DNA of 64,000 bases. It comes from Candidatus Undinarchaeales archaeon. GTDB lineage: Archaea; SpSt-1190; JASMDC01. Where the stretch lies: NCBI GenBank assembly GCA_030753015.1, contig JASMDC010000003.1:1-64000 (forward strand), in the 5' to 3' direction. Positions within the stretch are counted from its first letter, which is position 1, and each line of letters starts with the position of its first letter. Shown piece by piece: positions 1 through 8,944 of this stretch. The notes under the pieces were generated by a model. It had not been told where the DNA came from, ran no database searches, and saw only the letters and a list, made by a program, of their open reading frames with translations. Made by a program: the position numbers and the translations under genes.

Positions 1-968
1 TGCGGGAAGCGCTCGAGCACGCGTTCGCGTGCGAGCCGACCTCGTTCTCGGTCGGCGAGAGCTGTCCTGATGGCTTCTGCCGTGGCCTCGGGATCCTCGA
101 ACGGCACGTAATACCCCGTGTCGCCCACCACCTCGGGGATGGCGAACCGCTTAGTGACCACGGGCACGCACCCGCAGAGCATCGCTTCGGCCAGGGAGCA
201 GCCGAATCCCTCGTGACCCGACACCTGGACGTACACCTGCGATCGCCAGAGCAGGTCGATAACGTCGTCATTGTCCATGGGACCGGTGAACTCCACGTTC
301 GCTGACGCGCGCGACTTGAGCTCTTCCAGGCCCCCGTCCTCGCTCCCGCCCACCAGGATGAATCGTGTGTCGGGAAGGTACTGGGCCGCGTCGACGAAGG
401 TCCCATGGCCCTTGCGCCGCATGTTGGACGCCTTGATGTTGCCCACGCTCACCACGATGTCCTCACGCTCGCCACGCGGCTCGAACCGCTCGGGCCTGAA
501 ACCGAAGTGGAGGGTGCGCATGTCACGCGGTGTTGCGAACTCGAGGACCTCGCGTCGCGCCGACTCGGAGAAGGGGAGGACGAGGTCCGCGTGCTCCAGC
601 ACGTATCGGGAGACCGCCTCCTGCCATCCCGAGCACCGTGCGCCGTACGAGATTTCCGGAACGCAGGTAACGTCGTAGCCGCCGGTGACGAGCACCACGG
701 AGACCTTCCGTACCCGGGCGAGGAGCAGCGCCAGTAGCGCATGCCACCCGGCGAAGTAGACGTAGAGGAGGGAGGCGCGGCTGAGCCCGCGCCACATCTC
801 GAGCATCAGGCGCGGGAGGTTGCGGGTGGCCTGGACGCTCTCGATGTCGTACTCCTCCTCGAGGATGTCGCGGTCGCGCAGCGCGAACACCGAGAAGGTA
901 CGCGAGAGGAAGAGCACGATCGGACGTCCGCCCGGTGCCGATCCGTCCGACCCACGGTCCACCGCCAT
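1..968 (-). CDS. Family 4-type glycosyltransferase, 3' end cut by window edge
   Basis: Reading leftward from ATG 968 there is an open frame of 322 codons with no stop before the window edge, so the C-terminus is missing. It looks like a group 1 (GT-B fold, GT4) glycosyltransferase that would transfer a sugar from a nucleotide-sugar donor to a lipid, glycan or protein acceptor. Visible features are a Rossmann-like segment (VSVGNIKASN then RFILVGGSEDGG) and the donor-site E-x7-E motif in GHEGFGCSLAEAMLCG, followed by VPVVTKRFAIPEVVGD. No N-terminal signal or clear membrane helix is seen. A TATA-like TTTATTAG at 1006-1013 lies about 40 bases before the start, and the gene diverges from valS. The fold is confident; the acceptor is unknown. 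Confidence 0.85.
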   Translation of the reverse strand, partial: MAVDRGSDGSAPGGRPIVLFLSRTFSVFALRDRDILEEEYDIESVQATRNLPRLMLEMWRGLSRASLLYVYFAGWHALLALLLARVRKVSVVLVTGGYDVTCVPEISYGARCSGWQEAVSRYVLEHADLVLPFSESARREVLEFATPRDMRTLHFGFRPERFEPRGEREDIVVSVGNIKASNMRRKGHGTFVDAAQYLPDTRFILVGGSEDGGLEELKSRASANVEFTGPMDNDDVIDLLWRSQVYVQVSGHEGFGCSLAEAMLCGCVPVVTKRFAIPEVVGDTGYYVPFEDPEATAEAIRTALADRERGRLARERVLERFP

Positions 969-1005
969 TCCTCACAGACCTCCGTGGCGGGTACAGGGGT
1001 CTTCC

Positions 1006-1013
1006 TTTATTAG
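1006..1013 (-). promoter_or_regulatory. TATA-like box for the glycosyltransferase
   Basis: AT-rich TTTATTAG in a GC-rich divergent intergenic region, about 40 bases before the leftward ATG at 968. Spacing fits an archaeal TATA box with a short leader. Confidence 0.4.
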
Positions 1014-1119
1014 ATGTTCGTTCTCAGCAACGGTGGTTGGACGGGTACGTCGGACTGGGCCGTCGGCGCGGCGGCAAACCTTAAAAATGGTTCCAATCCA
1101 ACCCATGCCGGGAATAGTC

Positions 1120-3600
1120 ATGCAAGAGTTCACGCCCGTGCTCACCGACAAGCGATGGAAGATCCAGCTCGAGCCCGAGATCGGCGCCACCTGGGAGAAG
1201 AAGGGCCACTATACGTTCGACCACACCAAGGACGCACAGGTGTGGTCCATCGACACCCCACCTCCCTACGCCAGCGGCAAGTGGCACCTCGGGGGGGCCA
1301 TCCACTACACGCTCATCGACATCATCGCGCGCATTAAGCGCATGAAGGGATTCAACGTGAACTTCCCCATGGGCATCGACCGCAACGGACTGCCCATCGA
1401 AGTGCAGGCTGAGAAGGAATTCAACGTCTCCATGCGCGATGTCCCCCGCGAGGACTTCCTGCGCATGTGCAAGGAGCTTTTAGACAAGTACGAGAGCCAG
1501 ATCGTGGACATGTGCCGGGCGCTGGGATTCTCTGTGAACTCGCTGGAGCATGATGGCGTGTACCGCACCGACGATCCCGGGTACCGCGCCTTGACCCAGG
1601 AAACCTTCATCGAGATGTGGAAGAAGGGCCTCATCTACGAGTCGGGCCGGCCGAACAACTACTGCACCGACTGCAACACGACCATCGCCGACGCCGAGAT
1701 CGAGTACGCGACGGCGCCCACCCAGTTCGTCCATCTCCGCTTCACCGTGAAGGAGACGGGTGACGAGCTCGTCATCGCCACCACCCGTCCCGAGCTCCTG
1801 TGCTCGTGCTCGTGCGTGCTGGTGCACCCGAAGGACGAGCGGTACGCCCATCTCCCCGGCAAGCACGCGATCGTCCCACACTACGGCATCGAGGTCCCCA
1901 TCATGACCCACCGGGAGGCCGATCCCGAGAAAGGGACCGGTGTCGTGATGATCTGCTCGTACGGTGACTCCACCGACGTGCGGCTCTACCGCGAGCTGGG
2001 CATGAAGCCCGTCATCGCCATCGACACATATGGTAAGATGCTCGACGTCGCTGGCGAGATCGCTGGATTGCCGGTGACCGAAGCACGGGAGAAGATCGTC
2101 CAGATCCTCGACGACGACGACGCCATCATCACGAAGGTGCGCATCAAGCACCCGACGCCCATCTGCTGGCGCTCCAAGACCCCCATCGAGTTCATCCCCA
2201 TGCCCGAGTACTACCTCAAGCAGGTGGACCACATCGACACCATCCGCGACTTCTCCAAGGATATCGAGTTCCACCCGCCCAACAGTCGCCAGCTCCTGCT
2301 CGACTGGCTGGACGCCGTCACTGTGGACTGGCCCATCTCCCGTCGCCGGTACTACGGAACCGAGGTGCCCGTGTGGTACTGTACGAAGTGCAACGAACCA
2401 CACGTGCCCGAGCCCGGACCCTACTACCAGCCGTGGAAGGACAAGCCGCCGTTCGACACGTGCACGAAGTGCGGGAACGGCGGGTTCCGCGGCGACGAGC
2501 GCGTGTTCGACACATGGATGGACTCGAGCATCTCACCGTTTTTCATAACAGGCTACAATCGCAACGAGGAGCTCTTCAAGAAGGCGTTCCCCTGCAGTGT
2601 GCGGCCGCAGGGCAAGGACATCGTCCGCACCTGGCTGTACTACACCCTGCTGCGCGGCTATCACCTAACCGGTAAGTCGGTGTTCGACCACGTGTGGATC
2701 AGCGGCCACGTGGTGGACGAGGATGGGCGAAAGATGTCAAAGAGCCTGGGCAACATCACCTACCCTGACCCCCTCATCAAGCAGTACGGCGCCGACGCGC
2801 TCCGGCTCTTCGGATGCCTGGAGGCCTCGCTCGGATCCGACATCCGGTTCTCCGAGGAGCGTCTCAAGGGTGCGTCCAAGTACGTCCAGAAGCTCTTCAA
2901 CATCTCGCGGTTCGTCTCCATGTTCCCGCTCGTGGAGGACCCGGCCGATGTGGAGCTACAGGGCATGGACCGGTGGGCGCTCGCGTCCCTCAACAAGATG
3001 GTCGCCGACGCCGAGAAGGGGTACGATGCACTTGACTTCCTCTTCCCCGCCGTCTCCGTGCGGTCGTTCACGTGGAGCGTGTTCGCCGACATCTACCTCG
3101 AGGCGGTGAAGCGACGGGCGTACAACTCGGACGGCGAGTTCTCCGAGGCGCAGCAGAAGGCCGCATGGTTCACCCTGCACTACTGCATGAAGACCATCCT
3201 CAAGGTCACCGCCCCGATCATGCCTTTCGTCACCGACCACGTGTGGACCACGGTGTACGCCAAGACCACCATCCATCACGAGGCCTACCCCGAGCCCACC
3301 GAGCTGGCGGAAGATGCGTTCACCGACCTCACCGGCACCATCACGCAGCTCCTCTCCTTCGTGTGGAAGGAGAAGAAGAGCGAGGACCGGAAGAAGGAGC
3401 GACCGGACGTCAAGCTCAACCTCCGCTCGGAGGTGGCCGAGCTCTGGATCCCCCCCAGCCTCGAGCCGTTCATCTTGGACATCAAGGCCATGCACAACGC
3501 CAAGGAGTGCTCGATCGGGGCCCCGGCGAGCGAGGAGGGCTACCTCGTGGCCGAGGTGGCGTCCGACCAGAAGGCCTATCTCAAGGTCTGGACCGACTGA
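1120..3600 (+). CDS. valS: Valyl-tRNA synthetase
   Basis: Class I aminoacyl-tRNA synthetase of 826 aa that charges tRNA-Val. It has a HIGH-type motif (HLGG, about residues 56-59, after IDTPPPYASGKW), the archaeal RNGLPIEV segment, the CP1 editing-domain signature TTRPELL and GTGVVMICSYGD, the WPISRRRYYGTEVPVWYC block and KMSKS near residue 538. The motif set fits ValRS better than IleRS or LeuRS. The C-terminus lacks the long coiled-coil tail of bacterial ValRS. ATG 1120 is chosen because CTTAAAAAT at 1080-1088 looks like the TATA box and would overlap the upstream in-frame ATG at 1087; ATG 1105 is also possible. An ABC-exporter gene follows after 15 bases. Confidence 0.92.
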   Translation: MQEFTPVLTDKRWKIQLEPEIGATWEKKGHYTFDHTKDAQVWSIDTPPPYASGKWHLGGAIHYTLIDIIARIKRMKGFNVNFPMGIDRNGLPIEVQAEKEFNVSMRDVPREDFLRMCKELLDKYESQIVDMCRALGFSVNSLEHDGVYRTDDPGYRALTQETFIEMWKKGLIYESGRPNNYCTDCNTTIADAEIEYATAPTQFVHLRFTVKETGDELVIATTRPELLCSCSCVLVHPKDERYAHLPGKHAIVPHYGIEVPIMTHREADPEKGTGVVMICSYGDSTDVRLYRELGMKPVIAIDTYGKMLDVAGEIAGLPVTEAREKIVQILDDDDAIITKVRIKHPTPICWRSKTPIEFIPMPEYYLKQVDHIDTIRDFSKDIEFHPPNSRQLLLDWLDAVTVDWPISRRRYYGTEVPVWYCTKCNEPHVPEPGPYYQPWKDKPPFDTCTKCGNGGFRGDERVFDTWMDSSISPFFITGYNRNEELFKKAFPCSVRPQGKDIVRTWLYYTLLRGYHLTGKSVFDHVWISGHVVDEDGRKMSKSLGNITYPDPLIKQYGADALRLFGCLEASLGSDIRFSEERLKGASKYVQKLFNISRFVSMFPLVEDPADVELQGMDRWALASLNKMVADAEKGYDALDFLFPAVSVRSFTWSVFADIYLEAVKRRAYNSDGEFSEAQQKAAWFTLHYCMKTILKVTAPIMPFVTDHVWTTVYAKTTIHHEAYPEPTELAEDAFTDLTGTITQLLSFVWKEKKSEDRKKERPDVKLNLRSEVAELWIPPSLEPFILDIKAMHNAKECSIGAPASEEGYLVAEVASDQKAYLKVWTD

Positions 3601-3615
3601 GAGTGCGTGGACATC

Positions 3616-4338
3616 ATGGCCAGCCTCTCCGTGAACGGTCTGTTCAAGCAGTACGACGGTCGCCCGGTCGTAAACGGCGTCTCCTTCGCCGTGGACAGGG
3701 GCGAGGTCGTCGGCCTCCTGGGCCCCAACGGTGCCGGGAAGACCACGATATTCCGCATGGTGATGGGGCTCATCACCCCTGACGGTGGCTCCGTCGTCGT
3801 GGACGGGCGGTCCGTCGACACCGATCCCGAGGCCGTACGGAAGCTCGTGGGCTACCTTCCGGAGGTCACGAGCCTCTACCGAGAGATGACGGTGCGTCAG
3901 CTTGGGGAGTACTTCGCCGACCTGCACGGCGTGCCCTTCGATGAGAAGCTCCTGGACACCGTGGGGCTCACCGAGCGGGCGGATGACCGGTTCCAGATCC
4001 TCTCCTACGGACTCCAGCGGCGTGCCGGGCTGCTCATCGCGCTCGTGCACGACCCGCCCCTCCTTGTACTGGACGAGATGACCAAGGGGCTGGATCCCGT
4101 GAGCGCACATGCGGTCCGCAACCTGGTGAGGGAGCTGGTAAAGAGCGGCAAGTGCGTGCTCTCCAGCACCCACAACCTCTGGGAGGCCGAGCGTGTGTCG
4201 GACCGTGTGCTCATCCTCAACGAGGGACGGCTGGTGCGTGAGGTCGACCTCCACAAGGAGAAAGAAGGGCTGGAGTCCATCTTCATGAAGGCGCTGGGGC
4301 TCGATCCCGACGAGATAAAGGGGGCCGACGACCAGTAG
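3616..4338 (+). CDS. ABC-type exporter ATP-binding protein
   Basis: NatA/CcmA-like ABC ATPase of 240 aa that should power the two permease genes immediately downstream. It shows Walker A GPNGAGKTT, Walker B LLVLDEMTKGLDP and the H-loop STHN. The signature motif is unusual: LSYGLQRR in place of LSGGQ, so Gly-Gln is replaced. A GTG at 3607 is an alternative start, only 6 bases after the valS stop; ATG 3616 gives a typical N-terminus (MASLSVNGLFKQYDG). The gene is probably co-transcribed with valS and with 4361-7197. The substrate is unknown; Na+, antibiotic or lipid export are family possibilities only. Confidence 0.9.
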   Translation: MASLSVNGLFKQYDGRPVVNGVSFAVDRGEVVGLLGPNGAGKTTIFRMVMGLITPDGGSVVVDGRSVDTDPEAVRKLVGYLPEVTSLYREMTVRQLGEYFADLHGVPFDEKLLDTVGLTERADDRFQILSYGLQRRAGLLIALVHDPPLLVLDEMTKGLDPVSAHAVRNLVRELVKSGKCVLSSTHNLWEAERVSDRVLILNEGRLVREVDLHKEKEGLESIFMKALGLDPDEIKGADDQ

Positions 4339-4360
4339 GAGCGATGCAGGGGACGGATAT

Positions 4361-6106
4361 ATGACACGGCACTTCCCTTTCCTCGACCGGCTGGCCCTTG
4401 GATCGGTGCTCTCTCTCTACGTCCTTGTCATGCTCCTCTACCTCATCTTCAACGCTACGGCGGAGGCACTGCCTGTGTCAAAGGGCATCTTCCCCGTAGC
4501 AGTGAAAGGTGACGCGCGCCTAGTGAGCGCCATGGGATACACACTCGCATCGTCGACTTCTTGGGACAGTTACTGGGTGATCGTCCAGGGGAACCGGGTG
4601 AGTATCGCCTTCCCGTCCAATATCGGAGGAAAGATCGTCGGCGGATTCCTGTACAACGATATACGGGATGTGAACGACAACATCCTCGCCGACCAGCCTC
4701 CGGGGTACCGCAGCCCTCTCCTGGTGGACGAGGACGAGCTGCGCCAGGACGTCATAATCAACTTCCGCGGCGGTGGGCTGCTCGTCCCCGAGCGTACTGA
4801 GATCGCGTCAACAGCACCGCGGGGCGAGACCGAGGTCGTGGACGATCAGCTCGATTCGTATTTCGAGGACGAACGGTTCCTCGTACAGGGAGGCCGGGCC
4901 GATCTAACGCTGGACCTTGAGCGTGCGCTCAAACCGCTCTCCTTCGAAGTGGAGGAGGAGGGAGAGGAACTGCGCGAGCCCGGTGCGGAGGTGCTCGAGG
5001 TGGTCCAACGGCTCTTCACCCCGCTAGTCCTTATCCTCCCCATCATCATAATCGCCAACCTATTCGCTCTCATTATTTCGCGCGAGAAGTACGCAGGGTA
5101 CCTGGAGGTGCTCATCCCCTATGAGGGGAGATGGGGTTACATATCACGGCGGATGGTGCCACTGATGGCGGTCGCCATGGTGCTGGAGGGCTCGGTGCTC
5201 CTGTCCATGGGTACACCTTGGCTGGATATGCTGTCTACGGTCGCACTGCTCCTCCCCATGGCCGCGGTCTACTTTCTGTCCAACCTCATGGTAGTCGTCG
5301 TGTGCTCCTCCGTAACCCAGGTCTCAAACCTCATCATCCTGGCCAATATGTTCATCTCCGCCTACTTCATCATTCCGTCCTTCTTTCTCAATGTCTCCGA
5401 GCGGGCGGCGCTCTCACCACTTTCTGGTGTTGTACAGCTCCTGAGCGGACTGCCCGTGGACACCGATGCTACCTTACGGGCCCTGTCCTTTACCCTTCTG
5501 GTCGCCATGCTCCAGGCCTACTGGCTTGTGCTGCTCTTCCGGGGAGAGCGAGTTGTGGCGGCCAATTCGCTCCGTTCGACCCTCTCATCGGCGCTGGTCC
5601 GGTACGCACCGCGGCCGGGTTTCCTTCCGTCGTTCTTCGTGGTATACGGCGCAACGGCGGTGCTGGCAGGATTTGTGGTACAGACCATGCTCGGTTTCAT
5701 GCTCGCCCGCGGCCCCTTCCTCTACCCGCTCCTCATCGCGGGATTCGTGTTCATGGAGGAGGTCCTGAAGGCCTGGCCGCTGGCGTTCCTGCGCCTCCCG
5801 AACGAGGTGAACGGACGCGAGGTGGGGTTCGGCGTCCTTATCGGAACCGCCTTCTTCCTCACCGAGAAATATCTCCAGCTGATGTTCCTCCGCCTCCTCT
5901 TCGGGGTCGACTTCCTCTACGCGCTCCTGCACACCCTGTTCCAGACCCGTGCCATATGGACGACCCTGGTGGTCCACCCGCTCGCCACGGCACTCTTCGC
6001 CCACCTCCGGTTCCGCCGGGGATGGAGCACGTGGCGTGCCCTGGCGGCCGGGACCGCCCTACACCTGTGCTACAACGCGCTCGTGCTCTCGGGGGTATGG
6101 ATCTGA
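4361..6106 (+). CDS. ABC-2 permease fused to a PrsW-like intramembrane protease domain
   Basis: Polytopic membrane protein of 581 aa. Residues 1-400 look like a NatB/ABC-2 permease: an N-terminal helix, a large extracytoplasmic loop (about residues 35-215), then a helix bundle with the typical ISREKYAGYLEVLIPY segment. The last 180 residues form a second module with PrsW/CAAX-like motifs: FMEEVLKAWP (EExxK), TAFFLTEKYL (FxxxE) and VHPLATALFAHL (conserved His), ending in HLCYNAL. These acidic and His residues in membrane helices are the metalloprotease signature of the PrsW family. The gene lies between an ABC ATPase and a second permease and overlaps the latter by one base (TGATG). The permease call is strong; protease activity is inference from motifs. 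Confidence 0.8.
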   Translation: MTRHFPFLDRLALGSVLSLYVLVMLLYLIFNATAEALPVSKGIFPVAVKGDARLVSAMGYTLASSTSWDSYWVIVQGNRVSIAFPSNIGGKIVGGFLYNDIRDVNDNILADQPPGYRSPLLVDEDELRQDVIINFRGGGLLVPERTEIASTAPRGETEVVDDQLDSYFEDERFLVQGGRADLTLDLERALKPLSFEVEEEGEELREPGAEVLEVVQRLFTPLVLILPIIIIANLFALIISREKYAGYLEVLIPYEGRWGYISRRMVPLMAVAMVLEGSVLLSMGTPWLDMLSTVALLLPMAAVYFLSNLMVVVVCSSVTQVSNLIILANMFISAYFIIPSFFLNVSERAALSPLSGVVQLLSGLPVDTDATLRALSFTLLVAMLQAYWLVLLFRGERVVAANSLRSTLSSALVRYAPRPGFLPSFFVVYGATAVLAGFVVQTMLGFMLARGPFLYPLLIAGFVFMEEVLKAWPLAFLRLPNEVNGREVGFGVLIGTAFFLTEKYLQLMFLRLLFGVDFLYALLHTLFQTRAIWTTLVVHPLATALFAHLRFRRGWSTWRALAAGTALHLCYNALVLSGVWI

Positions 6107-7197
6107 TGGCGGAGAGGGGCGGTGGCAGGACGTGGCGGGTGTTCCGGCACGAATTGGTCTCCACGGCCCTCAATCCTTCCTTCCTCATCGCTCTTGTCAT
6201 CCAGTGCCTGTTCGTCATGGTATGCCTCATCGTAGTATTCGTGCTGGTCAACGTCCTCTTCCCCGGAGGGATGCGCACGAGGATGCGCTACAATATCGGG
6301 GTGTTCCCGGCCGAGGATAACTTCCTGATGGACTATCTCGCCGAACCACGGTCGGCGCGAGTGCGTCCGTATGCGGACCTGGAGAGTGCCCGGGCCGACT
6401 TCCAGCAGGGCAAGCTCTGCACCCTGATCGTGCTTCCCGCTGACCTGGACCGGTTCCGTGACTCGGCCAACCAGATCATCGTTTCTGTCGTCTCTGACGA
6501 TACCAAGCTCTACTCCACGGTCTGCAAGAACTATATCATGCGGCAACTGGAGCTGCTCAATTATCAGCTCAAGCTCGAGCGCGGTCTGGACGCGGGCCTC
6601 GTTCTGTTCCGCACGGACTTCGAAGAGGACCCGAACTATACATTCTATCTGGCCCTCTACTTCTTCATGATCCCCTTCGTGTTCATCTTCCCATGTCTGG
6701 TCATGGCCACTCTTGCAGTGGACCTCTTCACACCCGAGCTGGAGGGCGGTGTTGCCGAGAGCTTGCTGTCCGCGGCCTTGCCCCGGGACGTTGTATATGG
6801 GCGCTACTGGGCGCTCATGACGCTCTCGTTCGTTCAGTTCGTGTTCTGGGTCGTTGTGTTCTCGCTCCAGCGTCTTGTGTTCGGTGATCCCGTGGGTGTG
6901 CTGATCGTGTCGGTCTGCCTGTGCGCGCTCATCATTGGAGTAGCCACCTTTCTCATCGCACGTAGCAAGGATCGCAACGCGACCTATGTCCAGCTCTCGA
7001 TGCTCATGTTCGCAGCGCTCGTGATAACCATGCCCCTGCGGAGCCTGTCGGTGGTCCGCGCCATCTCGCCCCTGGAAGTATACCCTCGGCTCTTCTTCGG
7101 TGTGGGCTCGTGGTGGCCTGCCGCCGTTGCGTACGCGGTAGGGGCGGTGCTCTGCGTGTCGCAGGCATCAAAGGTGTACGGGCTACGGACCGGTTAG
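6106..7197 (+). CDS. ABC-2 type permease
   Basis: Membrane protein of 363 aa with one helix near residues 20-45, a roughly 135-residue extracytoplasmic domain, and about five helices in the C-terminal half (from YFFMIPFVFIFPCLVMATL). The segment LFTPELEGGVAESLLSAALP matches the conserved cytoplasmic loop of ABC-2 exporters, where a transporter switches substrates (E-x-G-x-x-E). The start at ATG 6106 overlaps the stop of the preceding gene (TGATG), implying translational coupling; ATG 6097 in the same frame is the alternative. Together with the ATPase and the protease-fused permease it should form one heterodimeric exporter. Confidence 0.85.
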   Translation: MAERGGGRTWRVFRHELVSTALNPSFLIALVIQCLFVMVCLIVVFVLVNVLFPGGMRTRMRYNIGVFPAEDNFLMDYLAEPRSARVRPYADLESARADFQQGKLCTLIVLPADLDRFRDSANQIIVSVVSDDTKLYSTVCKNYIMRQLELLNYQLKLERGLDAGLVLFRTDFEEDPNYTFYLALYFFMIPFVFIFPCLVMATLAVDLFTPELEGGVAESLLSAALPRDVVYGRYWALMTLSFVQFVFWVVVFSLQRLVFGDPVGVLIVSVCLCALIIGVATFLIARSKDRNATYVQLSMLMFAALVITMPLRSLSVVRAISPLEVYPRLFFGVGSWWPAAVAYAVGAVLCVSQASKVYGLRTG

Positions 7198-7235
7198 TCC
7201 GCAGCCCTATAATGGTATGATGGGCAGACGCCCGA

Positions 7236-8186
7236 TCATTCCTCTTCCTCGGCCACGTCCTCGGCTACTTCCTCGGTCACTTCCTCAGCCGCTTCCTCGG
7301 CTACTTCCTCCTTGACTGGAGGCGCCGTCTCCGCGGTCCGCGACTCGATCTGGCTCTCAAGAGCGCTGATACGCGCCTCAAGGCGCTTACGCTCAGCGAT
7401 GGCAGTGGTGCTGCGTTCAATGTCCTTGATGTAGTTGAAGCCGATGGAGAGGATTACCAGGAAGATGAAGAGCAAGGTCACACCGAGGGCCTGGAAAGGC
7501 AAACCTATCCCGGACACATCGGCAGACTTGAGAGACGCCGAAGTCTCCTTGAGCAGGTCCTCAACGGTGCCGAGGGTGGTACCGGTCTCGCTGGCGAGCG
7601 AGTCAATGTTGCCGCCCACATCGTCAACGGTGACCGTGATCTCCTTGATGGTCTCAAAGGTCTTGGCGGTCTCGGCGAGCGTCTCCGACGATTTCTTGAG
7701 CTGGGCCGCGATGTTCACCGTGTTATCCTTAGCCCCGGCGAACTGCTTGCCTGCTGTCTCGAACTCGGTCCCGATGGAGGCCGCCTGTGGGAGCATGGTG
7801 ATGGCCTTGAACTTTGTACCGATAGAGCCCATGGAGCCGGAGATCTTGTCGAGGTCATCCCCGAACGAGTTGAGCGTCCCCTCTGCGTCACCGAGCGTCG
7901 ACTCGAGCTCGTTGAGGTTCTTCTTCCCGGTGTCCGCGGTCGTTGTCACCTTTTCGGAGAGCTCGTCGAGCGAACCCTTGAACTCACCGGACAGCTGGAC
8001 GATCTTGGTCTCGTACCCGCCGACCTTGCCGGCAAGGTTGTCGATCTTTACCGCAGTGTCGCCGAGCGTGGCCTTGAGCGGTTCAGCTACCATCCCGGGC
8101 AGCATGACGATCATCGCTAGGGACATGAGGACGCCGACAGCGCCCAAGGCGATGATAAGCATTCCAATTATCTTTTCGGATTCCAT
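7236..8186 (-). CDS. Membrane-anchored coiled-coil protein, unknown function
   Basis: Protein of 316 aa with helices at about residues 6-28 and 225-250, separated by a roughly 190-residue helical ectodomain rich in Ser, Thr, Leu and Lys. That region reads like the repetitive coiled coil of apolipoprotein-like or methyl-accepting-protein domains (repeated LSEK, LDKI, LAET heptads). A short coiled coil follows the second helix (IAERKRLEARISALESQIES) and the tail is a Glu-rich run of EVAEEAAEEV-type repeats. Start ATG 8186 has the TATA-like AATATTAAATG at about 8203-8213 upstream. It is transcribed in the same direction as the DUF47 gene but has its own TATA box. I do not recognise a function. 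Confidence 0.75.
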   Translation of the reverse strand: MESEKIIGMLIIALGAVGVLMSLAMIVMLPGMVAEPLKATLGDTAVKIDNLAGKVGGYETKIVQLSGEFKGSLDELSEKVTTTADTGKKNLNELESTLGDAEGTLNSFGDDLDKISGSMGSIGTKFKAITMLPQAASIGTEFETAGKQFAGAKDNTVNIAAQLKKSSETLAETAKTFETIKEITVTVDDVGGNIDSLASETGTTLGTVEDLLKETSASLKSADVSGIGLPFQALGVTLLFIFLVILSIGFNYIKDIERSTTAIAERKRLEARISALESQIESRTAETAPPVKEEVAEEAAEEVTEEVAEDVAEEEE

Positions 8187-8231
8187 GTACGCAGGGACCG
8201 GGGAAAATATTAAATGCCTTCGCAGAACGCG

Positions 8232-8891
8232 TCAGCGCTTCAGGGAGACGATGCGGAAAGCATCCACAGCGTCGTCCGACATATCAGTTATATCCTCGAA
8301 CCGACCTATGAGCTCCCGAAGGAAGAATTCCTGGGTCACGTCGAGGTTCCGTCGTTCGATGACCTTGGATAGGATGTCAAACTTGATCTCGTCGGCATCG
8401 CGCTCGGCCTGGGACACTCGATGCGCATACTTCATGAGTACCGTCAGGTCCCGATGCTCTTCTGCGGCACCGCGCAGGCTCTCCACACACTCACGTGTCT
8501 TGGCGGCAAGGCGGAGGATATCATCGTTCAGCTCGGCGGGGAGCTCGATCTTGTTGGCAAGAAGGAGTGCCTTGGCCGCTTGCTCGATATGCTCGATAAG
8601 GTGCTCGAGCCGCTGAGCGATCGTCATGAGGTCCTGCTTCTCACTGGCGGGGAGCAGGCTCTTGGCCAGGCGTTCGGTGAGCGTGTCGAAGATAGCGTCA
8701 GCTTGGCTCTCGAGGGCCACGGCACGGTCGGCGTGCTTAGTATAGTCCGGCTCCCTGGCAACATAGCCCTTGGTCGCGGTCTCCAGCTCTTTTACGGCCT
8801 CGACCGCGATGTCCATGTGTCGGTCGAGCATGCTCGTGAACCGCGCCTCCTTCTTCCCGCCCATCCAGAAGAACGCGCTCTCAAGCACCAT
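8232..8891 (-). CDS. DUF47/PhoU-like helical protein
   Basis: All-helical 219-aa protein matching the DUF47 (YkaA/PhoU-like) family: an N-terminal ALESxADxIFDTLTERL-type segment, the LxHLIEHIEQAAK segment and the AERDADEIKFDILSK segment. In bacteria and archaea these proteins usually accompany Pit-type phosphate transporters and are thought to regulate phosphate uptake through metal binding. No pit gene is seen here. ATG 8891 is about 26 bases from the TATA-like TTTTAAA at 8914-8920, which also serves the divergent kinase gene. Family assignment is fairly firm; function is from family knowledge. Confidence 0.8.
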   Translation of the reverse strand: MVLESAFFWMGGKKEARFTSMLDRHMDIAVEAVKELETATKGYVAREPDYTKHADRAVALESQADAIFDTLTERLAKSLLPASEKQDLMTIAQRLEHLIEHIEQAAKALLLANKIELPAELNDDILRLAAKTRECVESLRGAAEEHRDLTVLMKYAHRVSQAERDADEIKFDILSKVIERRNLDVTQEFFLRELIGRFEDITDMSDDAVDAFRIVSLKR

Positions 8892-8913
8892 TGACGGGAT
8901 ACACTACAGCCAG

Positions 8914-8920
8914 TTTTAAA
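8914..8920. promoter_or_regulatory. Shared bidirectional TATA box
   Basis: The near-palindromic TTTTAAA is centred 26 bases from the leftward ATG at 8891 and 28 bases from the rightward ATG at 8945. One box could therefore place leaderless transcripts on both strands. Confidence 0.5.
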
Positions 8921-8944
8921 TGTCTGCCCGGCACACCTCCCGCT

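Noticed and set aside
820-1119. In-frame extension of valS upstream to 820
   Set aside because: The extra 100 codons show no homology, cross the divergent promoter region and would place the start before the TATA-like box at 1080-1088.
1480-2403. 307-codon antisense open frame in valS
   Set aside because: Complementary-strand shadow of a high-GC gene; no recognisable domains.
2956-4254. 432-codon antisense open frame over valS and the ABC ATPase
   Set aside because: Shadow of two confident genes; His/Gly/Leu-rich composition without motifs.
5131-6096. Open frame continuing upstream of the second permease
   Set aside because: It runs inside the preceding permease gene in another frame with Arg/Gly/Pro-rich shadow composition; permease homology begins only near 6106.
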